Below are positions 27,901-38,668 of a stretch of DNA of 64,000 bases, in pieces; the stretch's first letter is position 1; every line of letters starts with the position of its first letter. The stretch covers positions 1-64,000 of the forward strand of contig NZ_JACCHP010000001.1 in assembly GCF_016031625.1 (NCBI RefSeq), read 5' to 3'. The notes under the pieces were generated by a model that saw only the letters and a list, made by a program, of their open reading frames with translations, was not told where the DNA came from and did not search any database. The DNA is from Bradyrhizobium agreste. Lineage in GTDB: Bacteria; Pseudomonadota; Alphaproteobacteria; Rhizobiales; Xanthobacteraceae. Made by a program: the position numbers and the translations under genes.

Positions 27901-29913
27901 TTATGCTGCATGAACTCTCCCAAGGAAATTGTCCAGCTCGCGCTTCAGCCGAGAGCTTTCCTCAGACAGCAGTTCGGCTGACCTCAGCACCTGCATCGAA
28001 GCCCCTCCGGTTTCCTTTGCGCGATGGGTAACATCGCTGGTGCTTGCCGCGACCTGATTCGTCCTGGTGGCCGCTTCCTGCAAATTGAACGCGATATTCT
28101 CGCTCGTCGTCTTCTGTTTCCCGATGGAGGCAACGACACTCGTGGCGATCTCCGAGATACGACCAATGATCGTGCCCGTTTCGGTAATCGCACCGACCGC
28201 TTCAGTGGTCAGGGCCTGAATGCCGCCAATTTGCTCACTAATCTCAAGAGTCGCTTGCGCAGTTTGCGTCGCCAGGGATTTGACCTCCTGCGCTACAACC
28301 GCAAAACCTTTGCCCCGATCGCCGGCGCGGGCGGCTTCGATTGTGGCATTCAACGCGAGCAAGTTGGTCTGCCGCGCAATCGCTGCGATCAGCTGAACGA
28401 CGCTGCCGATTCGTTCGGCTGCAGCGGCCAACCCAATCACATGCTGATCGCTGAGTTCAGTTTTATGAACCGCTTCCCGCGCCATATCGGAAGCTTCCTC
28501 GACCTGGCGGCCGACATCGGCAATGGTTGCCGCCATTTCGGTTGTCGAAACCGCAACGCGTTGAACGTTGGCGGACGCCTCCTCTGATGAGCTCGCAACT
28601 TCGATCGAGAGCTGCTGGCTGTAATCAGCGGATCCAGTAAGGCTTCGTGCCGACGCTTCAAGTTGTCTGGAAGCGGCCGAGACGGTATCGATCACCTGCC
28701 CTACGGCCGCTTCGAATTCGCCCGCGAGCCGAGCGATGTCTGCTTTGCGCTGATCGGCAGCCGTTTGATCCCGTTCGGCCTTGGCGTCGAGCTCAACCTG
28801 CATCTTCTCGCGCGCTCTCAGCTTGAATTTCTCTACCGCTTCGGCCATCTCGCCCAGTTCATCTCTTCGGCCAAGACCTGGTAAAACCACGTCGAATTGC
28901 CCCTCACCTAGCTGGTGCATGGCCGCCGCCATCAAGGCGACGGTTCTTGCGATGCGCTGGCCAAACAGCAAGGCAAGCAGTCCGACGGCCAGCGTTGCCA
29001 GCCCAACGCCCCAGACCATCTTCCGGCGAATCTCTTCTGCTCGCATTTCCGCAACCCGGGAATACGCGTCAGCATCGGTCATGATCCTCACGATTGCCGG
29101 TCGAATGCGATCATAGATCTGTCCGAGATCGCTCACCTGATCGGCCAGCGTTTGCTGGGTCACCATGAACGACACAAAGTTCTCCTTGTAAGCGCGGACA
29201 AGCCTGAGGATCTCGGACTTCTCGTCTGCAGGCAGGCTGGTCCGAGCAAGCTCTGTTTCGAATTCGGTCTCGCGGTCGGTCAGCTGATCGCCGTACTTCT
29301 CATCGCCCCTTAAGATGAAGTCCTTTTCGTGCCGACGCATCATCAGCATCAGGATCGTGAGGCGGGGCTCGCTCACGTCGATCAGCCGTTGCTCGGCCGC
29401 GTGCACGGCCTTGCGCAGCTTACCCTGAAAACCCTCATCTTCATTGAAGCCGAGGTTGCGTTGCGCCGCGACGACGTTCTGAAAGCGAGTCGCATAGAGA
29501 TTGATGATTGGCTGCAGGGCGGCTGCCTGCCTGAGCGGGCTATTGTCCGGTAAAGCGCTCGCCAATACCTGGAGGCGAGTTAAGTTTGCGAGCTGATGCT
29601 CGTGATGATCGGCATGCCTCTCGATCAACTTTTCAGTCGGCCTGCGGAGGAAGTCGCTCGCAATTTGGCCGGATTCCAGGAAGCTTTGTGATAACGATAC
29701 GACAATCGCCTTCAGTTCGTTGCTAGCGATCGACTCTCGCTGGACGAGGCTCGCATAGCTCCAAGCGCCAATGCAGATTGCAGCCGTGACAAGGACGCCG
29801 AAAATTCCGAGCAGTGTCATCTGCTCTCGCAGTCCAATTCGCAGTGCGCTGCGGATCGGCGATCTCTGACGACGGGCGGTGGCAAAGCCGCTCATTTTTG
29901 TCGGTTGATTCAT
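27901..29913 (-). CDS. Methyl-accepting chemotaxis protein
   Basis: From ATG 29913 (MNQPTKM) the protein has 670 residues; the frame is open to 29964. TM1 ([20 protein letters not shown]) is followed by a ~240-residue periplasmic four-helix sensor, TM2 ([18 protein letters not shown]) and HAMP. The long cytoplasmic coiled coil contains the highly conserved hairpin [21 protein letters not shown] and [15 protein letters not shown]. It signals to the CheA/CheW array. There is no C-terminal CheR-binding pentapeptide; the protein ends FLGRVHAA. The sensor carries [20 protein letters not shown], a helical-bimodular-type region seen in rhizobial receptors. No che genes are adjacent, so it is an orphan receptor. 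Confidence 0.94.
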   Translation of the reverse strand: MNQPTKMSGFATARRQRSPIRSALRIGLREQMTLLGIFGVLVTAAICIGAWSYASLVQRESIASNELKAIVVSLSQSFLESGQIASDFLRRPTEKLIERHADHHEHQLANLTRLQVLASALPDNSPLRQAAALQPIINLYATRFQNVVAAQRNLGFNEDEGFQGKLRKAVHAAEQRLIDVSEPRLTILMLMMRRHEKDFILRGDEKYGDQLTDRETEFETELARTSLPADEKSEILRLVRAYKENFVSFMVTQQTLADQVSDLGQIYDRIRPAIVRIMTDADAYSRVAEMRAEEIRRKMVWGVGLATLAVGLLALLFGQRIARTVALMAAAMHQLGEGQFDVVLPGLGRRDELGEMAEAVEKFKLRAREKMQVELDAKAERDQTAADQRKADIARLAGEFEAAVGQVIDTVSAASRQLEASARSLTGSADYSQQLSIEVASSSEEASANVQRVAVSTTEMAATIADVGRQVEEASDMAREAVHKTELSDQHVIGLAAAAERIGSVVQLIAAIARQTNLLALNATIEAARAGDRGKGFAVVAQEVKSLATQTAQATLEISEQIGGIQALTTEAVGAITETGTIIGRISEIATSVVASIGKQKTTSENIAFNLQEAATRTNQVAASTSDVTHRAKETGGASMQVLRSAELLSEESSRLKRELDNFLGRVHAA

Positions 29914-31753
29914 GAGTTGATCCTGCAGGTGGCGTGCTGGTTGGCACCACAAGTACATATTCACGTTGAGCGACGCTTGGCTCGATTTGCTTCACTCGGT
30001 CGATAACAAGCCGCTGCCTAGTTTAGATTGATTTCGAAATTCTGAACCCGTGCACGAAAGCGCGGGCAACTGCAGCAATAAGATTTTCTGCTTCGATCGA
30101 GCGCACGCAGGTGCGTATCCAGGTTCGACGGATGAGCGTTGAGCGCGCAACGGAAACGCTGCAGCGGAAGCCTCTTTTGCGCATAAAACATGCGAAATGA
30201 GCAGCGAAATCGCAGACAACAAGCGTGAAAAACGGGTACTCGAATGTGGGACTTGCGCGGTCGGACCAGTCAGCGCAAGTCCTGGAGTACTCGCTGAGTG
30301 ATCGATTCACTCACTTCGATACTCCCTCAGTCGCCTCCTTTGGGGCGTTTCCTCCCTGACTTGGCCGTGCGAAATCCTCGCACGGCCATTTTCATGGCTG
30401 ATCGAGACGCCCAGACTACTGGAGATGATCTGGCCGGCACAAGCGCGAGTGTACAGGCTTCCGCGGATTTCCTTTCCGATGCCTGCTGCTTCTCCAGACG
30501 CTAGTGGCCGCGTCGTTAGCAGGAATGCAGTCAAAAGCGGCATGTGTCCGCAAGCGTGACGGCTTGCAGTGGGGATCTCACCCTTCAATGGGATTGCGTC
30601 ATTAAACTTTGAATGGTGGCAGGCCGTCGTCCTTCGTGTAAGCATCAACAAAGAAAGGATGACTTGGCGGAAAGTGCCCCGAGGCGGAGCGCCTAGGCCG
30701 GCCTGTGATTATTGCCGATGTCTCCGGCAGTTGATACTTCCGTGACATGCTTTGAAGCAGAAATCCAATTTGAATGAGAGATCTTAGCCGGTGGCTGCTT
30801 CCGGCCTGCGCAATGCCGGTGCCACATTACACTGCTCGTGCCCGGCGGAGCCATTTCTGGTCGGTCTCCTGGCGCTGCTTTAAGCGAGCGACACATCTCT
30901 TCGAGCAAAGGGGCGTTCGCCAGGAGTAGTACCGGATTAGTCCGAACTTTCCGCCGCATATGGCGCAGCACCTTGGTGAGCGATGATAGAATGAATGGGG
31001 GCTGTTGCTCATTATCGCCTCCGGTCGGCGTTATGTGGATTGCTCGCTTTGCATTTTCGTCGCGGCAGCGCCACGCGCGCACCTGCAGTGCGGCATCAGG
31101 ATGCCCGGGCTCGCGACATTTACGGATACCAGGCGCAAAGAGATTGACTCTGTTGTGCGCCTCCTTGGCAAGGAGCGCGCTCCTTCCGAGGCGCTTCGCC
31201 GAGATTTTCAAATTGTATCGCCTATCCGATCTTATTTCATGCAATCAGCGCGGCGCCGACGGATAAATCCTGCACCTTGAGACCTTTCACTGAGGAATTT
31301 CGGCCGATCAAGTTTGCACACCACGGGCTCGGCAGCTTCAGCTAAGGTATCGACATGCGCAGGCAGCCTTGGGTTGTGCCATGGCAGTATCCAAATGCCT
31401 TCTGCCCTAGGCTGAAGTTCAGGCCCAGCATCGATTCTGCTGCAGCACGACAAACGATGCCGGTGAGTCCGCGCATCCGCTCCTTACAGAAAGTCTGAAG
31501 CCTCGAACCGAGCTCCGCGGGATGACCGGTATTCCTCCTGATCGAGCGCTATGATTTTCTGGTCGACGAATCGACAACTCCCAGGCACTAAATTCGCACA
31601 AGTCTGGCCACGTGAATCCGACTCTATCGTGTTCCAGCTGTGTTCAATGTACCATTTGCCACTACCACGGGATGGGCATGCAGAGGCTTCGCTGGCGTCC
31701 GCCAGAACGAGATCGGCGGTGGGCCGTTTGAGTGCAGCGAGACTTGGTCGAAT
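29914..31753. other. Unassigned DNA with a permease scrap and a hairpin
   Basis: About 1.8 kb without an intact gene. A stem-loop GGCCGTGCGA/TCGCACGGCC at 30363-30387 is followed by ATTTTC on the plus strand, a weak terminator with no obvious gene. A short ABC-permease remnant lies at 30645-30700 (listed separately). Confidence 0.4.
30645..30700 (-). pseudogene. Scrap of an ABC transporter permease gene
   Basis: The minus strand encodes GLGAPPRGTFRQVILSL, aligning with GLGATPWGTFRQVIFPL of the intact permease at 33735-34637. Nucleotide similarity is visible over about 55 bp and stops abruptly at both sides. It is the EAA-loop region that contacts the ATPase. It is either a relic of a paralogous operon or a small duplication. 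Confidence 0.6.
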
Positions 31754-32848
31754 CTATTCAGGTTTGCGTGCTGGATTGACCTTGAGGAGCCTTCCGGGCG
31801 CACGCGCCCCAAGCGTCGGGTCGGGGCTCACCTGCACCAGCATCTTGCCGAAATTGTCGCCGCGTAGCATCTCGACGAAAGCTGTTGGGATGGTTTTCAG
31901 TCCCTGGCGGATGTCCTCTCGGTACCTGATCTTACCTGTGGTCACCTGGGGCGCGACATAGGCCAGCATCTCGTCATGTTTTGCGGCGAACTCGCTGACC
32001 GAAAGGCTCTTTACCGTCACACCCCGCGCATTGAAGATCGGTTCGCCCAGCTTCATCAGCGCCGCGCGGTTGTCGACGCCACCGTCTCTATCGCCATAGT
32101 ATGCGATGAGGCCGCAGATGGTCATCCGCGAGGCCTGATTGAGCAGCGGCAGCACCGCCTCGAACACTTTGCCGCCCACATTCTCAAAATAGACGTCAAT
32201 GCCGGCAGGGCAGGCGGCGGCGAGATCCTCCGTCAGGGTCGGCGAAAGGTGCGAGAGGCAGGCATCGAAACCCAACTCCTCCGTCACGAACTTGCATTTG
32301 GCGTCGCGCCCGGCGATTCCAATCACCCTCGCACCCCGCTGCTTGGCGAGCTGGCCGGCGATCTGGCCGACCCCGCCGGAAGCCGCCGAGACCACAACCG
32401 TCTCGGCCGGCTTGGGCGAGGCCATCAGGTCCATACCGGCATAGGCGGTCAGTCCCAGCATGCCTAGGACGCCCACCGCCTGCGAGATGCGTCCTAGTGA
32501 CGGGTCGAGCTTGCGCGGTACCATGTAGTCCGGCCGCCAGATTCCCTCGCCCATTAGGGCGTACTCGGTCCAGCCGTTGGTGTTGAATACGAAGTCGCCG
32601 GCCTCAAACCCGTTCATCCGGCTCTCGATCACCTGAGAGACGGTGCGCGCATGGCAGGGCGCGCCGGCCGGCCCGGTTCGCTCCCGCTGGTAATACAACT
32701 GATAGGGATCGAGAGATACATAAATTGTCCGGGTCAGCGCCTGGCCCAAACCGGGGGGCGGGACCTTGCTTTCCTTCAGCGCGAACGCGCTCTCCCGTGG
32801 CCACGCCGGCACCGCCTCGTCCGCCAAGGTCCAGTATCGATTTCTCAT
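31754..32848 (-). CDS. NADP-dependent oxidoreductase, zinc-independent MDR family (CurA/PTGR type)
   Basis: The 364-residue protein carries the leukotriene B4 dehydrogenase/curcumin reductase signatures: VSLDPYQLYYQRER near the N-terminus, GMLGLTAYAGMDLM, the nucleotide-binding loop VVVSAASGGVGQIAGQLAK, and DVYFENVGGKVFEAVLPLL. Enzymes of this group reduce the C=C bond of alpha,beta-unsaturated ketones or aldehydes with NADPH and have no zinc. It lies 77 bp after the ABC permease gene on the same strand, so it probably belongs to that operon. ATG 32848 follows a GGGAA. Confidence 0.9.
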   Translation of the reverse strand: MRNRYWTLADEAVPAWPRESAFALKESKVPPPGLGQALTRTIYVSLDPYQLYYQRERTGPAGAPCHARTVSQVIESRMNGFEAGDFVFNTNGWTEYALMGEGIWRPDYMVPRKLDPSLGRISQAVGVLGMLGLTAYAGMDLMASPKPAETVVVSAASGGVGQIAGQLAKQRGARVIGIAGRDAKCKFVTEELGFDACLSHLSPTLTEDLAAACPAGIDVYFENVGGKVFEAVLPLLNQASRMTICGLIAYYGDRDGGVDNRAALMKLGEPIFNARGVTVKSLSVSEFAAKHDEMLAYVAPQVTTGKIRYREDIRQGLKTIPTAFVEMLRGDNFGKMLVQVSPDPTLGARAPGRLLKVNPARKPE

Positions 32849-32925
32849 GAATCGGCAATTCCCTTTTGGCCGACAGCCCTTCGTGATGAGGTTTCGCTCT
32901 TAGTCCCTCTTTCAGAACTTGAAGG

Positions 32926-33738
32926 CTACGGTCTCAGATCGACCGCCTCTCGGCTCTCAGCTGAAAGGTGAGCTTTACGCAAGAAATGTGCAGCTAAAAG
33001 CAGCAACGTTGTAAGGATGATTGTTAGGGTTGACACGGCCGCGATCGTGGGATCGATCTGGTAGCGCAGATCGTCCCACATGCGCCGCGGTAACGTGATC
33101 GAACCGGATCCTGACAGAAACAGAGCCACGATGACCTCGTCGAATGACGTGATGAAGGCGAACAGGGCACCAACGAGAACGCCCGGTCGGATGAGCGGCA
33201 GCGTTATTTGCCACAATGTACCGCCAGGCGTTGCGCCCAGACTGAAGGCCGCCTGCTCGAGCCTAGGATCGATTCCGGCGAGGCTGGCGCTCACGCTAGT
33301 CACGACAAACGGTACAGCAAGGCAAGTGTGCGCCAGCACGATTGCCCAAGGCGAGCCCACGAGGGCATAGCGCGAGAACGCGTAGTAGATGCCGATCGCC
33401 ATGACGATCCCCGGTACGATCATGGGCGAAAGGATTAGGGCCATGGCAACCGTTCGCGGCGCACGCGGCAAACGAGCAATGCCGATCGTGGCAAGCGTAC
33501 CAAGAATGGAGGAAAGCGCCATGACAGCTGTGGCGATCCAGACGCTCAGCCAGGTGGACTGAATCCAATCTGCACTGCCAAAGTAAGCCTCATACCATCT
33601 CAAGCCAAAGCCGGGCGGAGGGAAAGTGAGATAAGATGCCGAGGAGAAGGAAACAACGAAGACCACGAGAATGGGTGCGGCCAGGAAGAGCAACACGAGT
33701 GTAACAATCATTGGAAGAAGAAGCGGGGTGGCGATCAT
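32926..33738 (-). CDS. ABC transporter permease, PotC-like
   Basis: This 270-residue inner-membrane protein has six predicted helices and the cytoplasmic EAA loop LEQAAFSLGATPGGTLWQIT. Like PotC it starts with a single hydrophobic helix (VTLVLLFLAAPILVVFVVSF) and belongs to the binding-protein-dependent transport permeases (PF00528). Its ATG overlaps the stop of the upstream permease (ATGA at 33735-33738), so the two are translationally coupled. With the neighbouring PotA, PotB and PotD homologues it should form a polyamine or opine-type importer. Confidence 0.92.
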   Translation of the reverse strand: MIATPLLLPMIVTLVLLFLAAPILVVFVVSFSSASYLTFPPPGFGLRWYEAYFGSADWIQSTWLSVWIATAVMALSSILGTLATIGIARLPRAPRTVAMALILSPMIVPGIVMAIGIYYAFSRYALVGSPWAIVLAHTCLAVPFVVTSVSASLAGIDPRLEQAAFSLGATPGGTLWQITLPLIRPGVLVGALFAFITSFDEVIVALFLSGSGSITLPRRMWDDLRYQIDPTIAAVSTLTIILTTLLLLAAHFLRKAHLSAESREAVDLRP

Positions 33739-34637
33739 GATTTTGTCGTCCTAAGAGCGTTGCTCACGCCGGGCACTAGCTGTCCAATGCCAATCATTGC
33801 CAGCGCGAGCGCCAGGAGAACGGCGGAAAGAGTCCCGGCATAACCCCAGTTGAGTTGCTCGACCTCTTGGGCAATCAGCATCGACAGCGTAATATCGCTT
33901 GAGCTTCCGACCATCGCGGGCGTGATGTAGAACCCAAGCGCCAGGACGAACACCAGCAGCATTCCGGCCGCTACGCCCGGCATTGACAAAGGAAAGATGA
34001 CTTGACGGAAAGTGCCCCACGGCGTGGCTCCAAGGCCCCAGGCGGCTCGTGGCAATGAGGGATCGATCTGTCGCAACGCATTCGCGATCGGCAGGATCAT
34101 GTAGGGGAGCAGGATGTGGATCATCGCGATCTGAGTCGCCATCGTCGTATTGAGAAGCTTTAGTGGCTGGTCAATTAGGCCAAGCGCCAGCAGAGCCTCA
34201 TTGATCACGCCATGACGGCCAAGCAGCACCATCCACGCATAGCTGCGTACAAGAACCGACGTCCAGAACGGTAGCAGGATCACCATCAAGATGAGAGGGG
34301 CAGTCGAGCGGGCACGCGACAATGCGAGCGCTACCGGATACGCCAGTACTACGCAGCCGAACGTGACAGCCAGCGAGGTTCCGAGCGTGATCCAGAAGAC
34401 TTTGAGAAAGACTGCGTCGCCGGCAAGCGCAGCGTAGTGATCGAGCGACCAGCTGGGGTCGTTGAGGCTCCGCAACAGCATTGCCACGACCGGCATGGCG
34501 TAGACAACCGCCATGTAGACAAGCAGCGGACTTGCGAGCAGCCACGGAATGGCCCGTGTACGCGCGTTATTCCAATCGATTACGACGTTGCGCTTGTACC
34601 CGGGAGCCGAGGGGGGAGTCATGATCGGGACAGACAT
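33735..34637 (-). CDS. ABC transporter permease, PotB-like
   Basis: The frame is open to 34697, but MSVPIM at 34637 lies just 7 bp after the ATPase stop and gives a normal N-terminus (300 residues). Helix 1 is PWLLASPLLVYMAVVYAMPV. The EAA loop is LPRAAWGLGATPWGTFRQVI. Six helices and the LVRSYAWMVLLGRHGVINEAL segment are typical of PotB/PotH-like proteins. It pairs with the PotC-like protein in the importer. Confidence 0.92.
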   Translation of the reverse strand: MSVPIMTPPSAPGYKRNVVIDWNNARTRAIPWLLASPLLVYMAVVYAMPVVAMLLRSLNDPSWSLDHYAALAGDAVFLKVFWITLGTSLAVTFGCVVLAYPVALALSRARSTAPLILMVILLPFWTSVLVRSYAWMVLLGRHGVINEALLALGLIDQPLKLLNTTMATQIAMIHILLPYMILPIANALRQIDPSLPRAAWGLGATPWGTFRQVIFPLSMPGVAAGMLLVFVLALGFYITPAMVGSSSDITLSMLIAQEVEQLNWGYAGTLSAVLLALALAMIGIGQLVPGVSNALRTTKS

Positions 34638-34644
34638 CCCGCAC

Positions 34645-35772
34645 CTACACAAGAATGGTGTCTGCGACGGACCAAGTAATCTCCGCGCTCTCGCCAACCG
34701 CTCTGCGGCGGATCATGGCACCCGACGCTTCATTGAGCACCATTGATCCGCCACTATCGGAACTCAGCACGTATCGCCAGCGCTCGCCCGCGAACACGGC
34801 TTCAGTTACCGTGACATTCAAACAGTTGGCGGATGACGCCCTTTCGGTAGTGCTGTCCGCAAAACGCAGACGCTCGGGCCGTATCGTCACGCTAACCTCA
34901 GCTCCGATCGCCGGACGCTGGGAGGTGACGGCCCGCACCAGCACGCCCTGGCATTTGGTTACAACAACGTCACCCTCCAAGCCACACACGACCGCAGGCA
35001 AGAAGTTGGATTGGCCGATGAATCCCGCTACGAAACGATTGCAGGGCCTGTCATAGAGATCCACCGGTCGACCTATCTGGGCTATCTTCCCCTCGTTCAT
35101 GACAGCGATGCGGTCAGACATGATGAGGGCCTCGTCCTGATCGTGGGTGACAAGGATGAAGGTGATTCCCAGCTCGGCGTGCAGGCGCCGCATCTCGATC
35201 TGCAAATCTTCGCGCAGCTTCTTGTCGAGCGCACCGAGCGGCTCGTCCATCAAGAGTAGGCGCGGTTTAAAGACGATAGCCCGCGCGACCGCCACGCGCT
35301 GCTGCTGCCCCCCGGACAGCTGGCGCGGATAGCGCTCGCCATACGTCGACAGCTGTACCAGCTCGAGCGCCTCGCTCACCAGTCTAGCCCTCTCCGCCTT
35401 TGGCACGCCTCGCTGCTTCAACGAGAAGCCGATATTCTCGGCCGCGGTGAGATGCGGGAATAGGGCGTAGTTCTGGAATACCATTCCGATATTGCGGCGA
35501 TAGGGCGGCATCGCCGTTACCGATGCCCCATCAATGGCGATGTCGCCAATGCTGGGAGACTCGAAGCCCGCGATCATCATGAGCGTCGTAGTCTTGCCGC
35601 AGCCACTGGGGCCCAGCAAGGTAAGAAATTCACCAGACCGAATGTCGAGCGACACTCCTGCGACTGCAGTAACACCGCCGTAACTCTTCACCAAATTGGT
35701 CAGCGACACCGAAGCGCCGCGGACACGATTGTCATCCCCGGACCGAGCCGGAAAACGTAACGCTTGCTCCAT
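34645..35772 (-). CDS. ABC transporter ATP-binding protein, PotA-like
   Basis: The 375-residue protein has Walker A GPSGCGKTT, Q-loop FQNYALFPH, signature LSGGQQQRVAVARA, Walker B LLLMDEPLGALD and switch His in VTHDQDEA. A C-terminal TOBE domain (about residues 285-375, VSVTIRPERLRFAD) is the regulatory tail of PotA/MalK-type ATPases. It powers the importer encoded with it. It starts 49 bp after the binding-protein gene. Confidence 0.95.
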   Translation of the reverse strand: MEQALRFPARSGDDNRVRGASVSLTNLVKSYGGVTAVAGVSLDIRSGEFLTLLGPSGCGKTTTLMMIAGFESPSIGDIAIDGASVTAMPPYRRNIGMVFQNYALFPHLTAAENIGFSLKQRGVPKAERARLVSEALELVQLSTYGERYPRQLSGGQQQRVAVARAIVFKPRLLLMDEPLGALDKKLREDLQIEMRRLHAELGITFILVTHDQDEALIMSDRIAVMNEGKIAQIGRPVDLYDRPCNRFVAGFIGQSNFLPAVVCGLEGDVVVTKCQGVLVRAVTSQRPAIGAEVSVTIRPERLRFADSTTERASSANCLNVTVTEAVFAGERWRYVLSSDSGGSMVLNEASGAMIRRRAVGESAEITWSVADTILV

Positions 35773-35821
35773 AGTGTCCCTTTAAAGAGTCGCTTAGGCG
35801 CTTGCCAACGGTGGCACCGAC

Positions 35822-36934
35822 CTAGCCCAACAACCATTTGTTGAACTTGGCCTGGACGATGTCCCGGTTCTCGATCCACCACTCTACATTTGAGAAGACA
35901 AGCTGCTTCTTGTTCTCGGGCGCACTCGGCAGCATCGCGAGCCGCTGCGGCGGGATGTACTCGTTGGCGCCTTCATTGGTATTGCCATACGGGATCAACA
36001 TAGCGAAACGCGCCTGCGGAATTGGCATGGTAGAGTAGGCCAACAGTTTCATCGCGTTGGCTTTGTTCTTAGCGCCTTTGAGGATGCCCCAAGCATCCCG
36101 CTTTAAGAGTCCTTGATTCCAGCAAATTGCTGCCGGCACTCCCTGCTCCTGCAAGGCGGACATGCGGCCATTCCAGACCGTGGTCATAACGATCTCACGG
36201 TCGCTCAGCATCTGCGGCGGCTGGGCACCGGTGGTCCACCACTTGGCCACGCTTTTTCTAATCTTGTCGTAGCTCGCCAGCGCCTTCTCGATATCGAGCG
36301 GATAAAGTTTATCCGCAGGCACTCCCGCAGCCATCAGCGCGAATTCGATCTCTGGCGGTCCGCCGGCGCCGATACCATACATGGCCCGATCGCCGGGGAA
36401 TCTATTCGTGTCCCAAAAATCGCCCCAGCTTGCAGGCACTGCGCCTTTGAAGGCATCGGTGCGGTAAGCCATCACTTGGGCAAATGTATTCATCTCGACG
36501 CCAAAGCCGAAGCGATATTCCTTGCCGAGGCCGTCGTCGATCAGGGAGTAGTCAATACTCTCAAAATAATCCCCGACCTTCATCAACTTCAAGATGTCGC
36601 CACGACCAAGATTGACCAGATCCCACTCTAGATTGCCAGTCTCGACCATCGCCTTGGCTTTCGCGGTGTCAGCAGTCGGAAACGTGCGGACTTTGATGCC
36701 AGTCGCTTTCTCGAATGGCTCAAACCACGCCTTGAGCTGCGCTTCAGCCGTTGCACCACCGTAATTGGCGATACGGACTTCTCCTGATCCCTTCAGGATG
36801 TCTGGCACATTCGCCTGCTCGGGCAAGGCAGGCTGGGCACCTGCCAAGCGGATGACAAACGGAGCTCCAACACCGGCCGTGATCAGGCGTATTGCGCGGC
36901 GGCGGTTGATGGTGTGAACTGGATATTGAGCCAT
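35822..36934 (-). CDS. Periplasmic substrate-binding protein, PotD-like, Tat-type signal
   Basis: This 370-residue extracytoplasmic binding protein has a signal peptide with twin arginines (INRRRAIRLITAGVGAPFV) and a cleavage site near AGAQPA. The mature part begins GSGEVRIANYGGATAEAQ and shows the bacterial solute-binding pattern FEKATGIKVRTFPTADTAK and YSTMPIPQARFAMLIPYG. It matches the spermidine/putrescine-binding family (PF13416-like), though opines and other cationic compounds are also bound by this group. It is the first gene of the operon; AAGGGGC precedes ATG 36934. Confidence 0.92.
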   Translation of the reverse strand: MAQYPVHTINRRRAIRLITAGVGAPFVIRLAGAQPALPEQANVPDILKGSGEVRIANYGGATAEAQLKAWFEPFEKATGIKVRTFPTADTAKAKAMVETGNLEWDLVNLGRGDILKLMKVGDYFESIDYSLIDDGLGKEYRFGFGVEMNTFAQVMAYRTDAFKGAVPASWGDFWDTNRFPGDRAMYGIGAGGPPEIEFALMAAGVPADKLYPLDIEKALASYDKIRKSVAKWWTTGAQPPQMLSDREIVMTTVWNGRMSALQEQGVPAAICWNQGLLKRDAWGILKGAKNKANAMKLLAYSTMPIPQARFAMLIPYGNTNEGANEYIPPQRLAMLPSAPENKKQLVFSNVEWWIENRDIVQAKFNKWLLG

Positions 36935-37810
36935 GAATTGCCCCTTCGTTTCTCGGAACAGCTTTGCTATCGCCCTAATAGATTACGCTTCGCGCACGGC
37001 TGAACCTGCTACGATTCGAAAGCGATTATGCTCGAAGCAAATAACTACCACTCGTCCAACATCGCATTCCTCCCCTCTTGGGGGGCCACGAGCAGTTCGT
37101 TTATGCGAAGGTAAACGCGTGTCCGCGCATAAGAACAGCGAAAACTCTCGGAGGTTGAAGAAATTCTGCAAAATCAGGACCTCCCTGACGCCAGGCAGGT
37201 CGCAAGACAGGAAGCAGCAGGTCTTTCTGATGACCATCCCGCGGCGTTCATCGCCCTCCCTCGATGCCGACGGCACGGCGGAATCAGCGAGCGCCCGAAA
37301 CCAGAATCCCAAAACGCAAAAAGCGCGCCGCAATACCTGGCTTCCTGCGAAAACGAATACTTCTGCCCATCTCTTAGGCCGATCTGAGTTCTTCGCGAGC
37401 GACCGGTTAGGTTCGGCGACATGCGGCGCGCCTGCCGGATCATCCCATCGGGCGTATCCATGAGCTCCTGTCTTAAAACTAGCGCCCTCCGTGCGCCCCT
37501 TCGCCGTCCGAGCGCAATCAGCGTGGCTAGCGCGACAGAATAGTCTTGCTTGCCGAGGGCCGGCCTTCCGCCGGCACTGCGCGCGATATGAAGCGCTCAT
37601 ACATAATGAGCTGTCCGTAGCTTTGGGTTACACGGTCACTCAGAGCGTCGGCTTGAGTGCATAGAACCTAAGTGAGATCTCGATCGTCTTTACCGCGATC
37701 AAGGCTTCCTGCCAAACGGCGCAATACCTCCTCGATCGCATGCGGGCGGCCTCAGCCTAATGGGCCGCTACATTGCGCCAGGGGCGTTCTTGGAATCGCC
37801 ACGCGCGAGA
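36935..37810. other. Operon upstream region and unassigned DNA
   Basis: Contains the promoter region of the importer operon, though no clear -35/-10 pair was identified. A 205-codon minus-strand frame (36983-37600) has no family resemblance and is probably chance. The right edge is the IS66 element 2 target duplication. Confidence 0.35.
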
Positions 37811-37818
37811 TGAAAAGG
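37811..37818. repeat. 8-bp target-site duplication, left copy (IS66 element 2)
   Basis: TGAAAAGG, repeated exactly at 40409-40416. Confidence 0.92.
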
Positions 37819-37871
37819 GTACGCCTCCGACGAGGACCGTCTTGCGTGACGGGTGGTAATTCGCGAAGCGT

Positions 37872-38306
37872 GTGACCTTAAGTCTAGCTTTAAGGTCATC
37901 AGGCGATGCCGGTCGAGTTTTGGGCGGGCTCGAGCGGCGGCGGCGTTGGTCGCAGGACGACAAGGCACGGATTGTCGAGGAGACGCTGGCACCGGGCGCG
38001 AAGGTAACTGAGGTTGCGCGGCGCAACGGAGTAGCGGCCAGCCTGGTGTTTACCTGGCGTCGCCAAGCACGGACATCGGAACAAGTTGCACCATCTTTTA
38101 CGCCGGTGCAGATCGCCGCCGTAGCAGCCTCGGCTGAAGAAACTCCGAAGCTTTTGCCTACGGTTGATGGCCGAGTTCGTTCGGCGGCAGCTGCGCGTAC
38201 TGGATTGATAGAGATCGATCTCGGCAACCGACGGTGCATCCGGGTGGATGCGCACGTCGATCCGGAGGCGTTGGCGCGGGTCCTCGATGTGCTTGGACGC
38301 CGATGA
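37872..38306 (+). CDS. tnpA: IS66 TnpA (orf1)
   Basis: 144 residues from GTG 37872, with the IS66 orf1 HTH region RRRRWSQDDKARIVEETLAPG, AKVTEVARRNGVAASLVFTWR, and the C-terminal RVDAHVDPEALARVLDVLG. It is intact and is the DNA-binding accessory protein of the element. Its TGA overlaps the tnpB ATG (ATGA at 38303-38306). Confidence 0.9.
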   Translation: MTLSLALRSSGDAGRVLGGLERRRRWSQDDKARIVEETLAPGAKVTEVARRNGVAASLVFTWRRQARTSEQVAPSFTPVQIAAVAASAEETPKLLPTVDGRVRSAAAARTGLIEIDLGNRRCIRVDAHVDPEALARVLDVLGRR

Positions 38307-38623
38307 TTTCTGTACCAGGGAATGTGCGAGTGTGGCTGGCTACAGGCTACACGGCCTCCAAGTGCAGGAGGTGCTGCACAAAGAACCGCTTAGCGGTCAT
38401 TTGTTTGTCTTCCGTGGTCGCCGCAGCGATCTTGTGAAGGTGATCTGGCACGATGGTCAGGGAGCCTGCTTGTTCACAAAAAAACTCGAGAGAGGAAAGT
38501 TTATCTGGCCATCGGTTGCCAGTGAAGCGGTAACGATCTCGCTGGCGCAGTTGAGCTACCTGCTGTCCGGGATCGATTGGCGCAATCCGCAAGAAAACCC
38601 AGCGCCCGACGCGGGTCGGATAA
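38303..38623 (+). pseudogene. tnpB: IS66 TnpB with internal deletion
   Basis: The start MISVPGNVRVWLATGYT matches intact TnpB, but the conserved DMRRGxxxLALxVQ block that follows is missing. The frame shifts at ~38355 and then reads HLFVFRGRRSDLVKVIWHD and KLERGKFIWPSVASEAVTI to the end. An extra A near 38595 disturbs the last codons before TAA 38621-38623. The protein cannot be made whole. Confidence 0.88.
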
Positions 38624-38668
38624 TCGTTTTGGGTTTGAATCTGATGCTCGATCTGATTCAATGGCTTC

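Noticed and set aside
36983..37600. 205-codon minus-strand frame upstream of the PotD-like gene
   Set aside because: No recognisable domain, cysteine/arginine-rich and without a convincing ribosome binding site; also open on the other strand.
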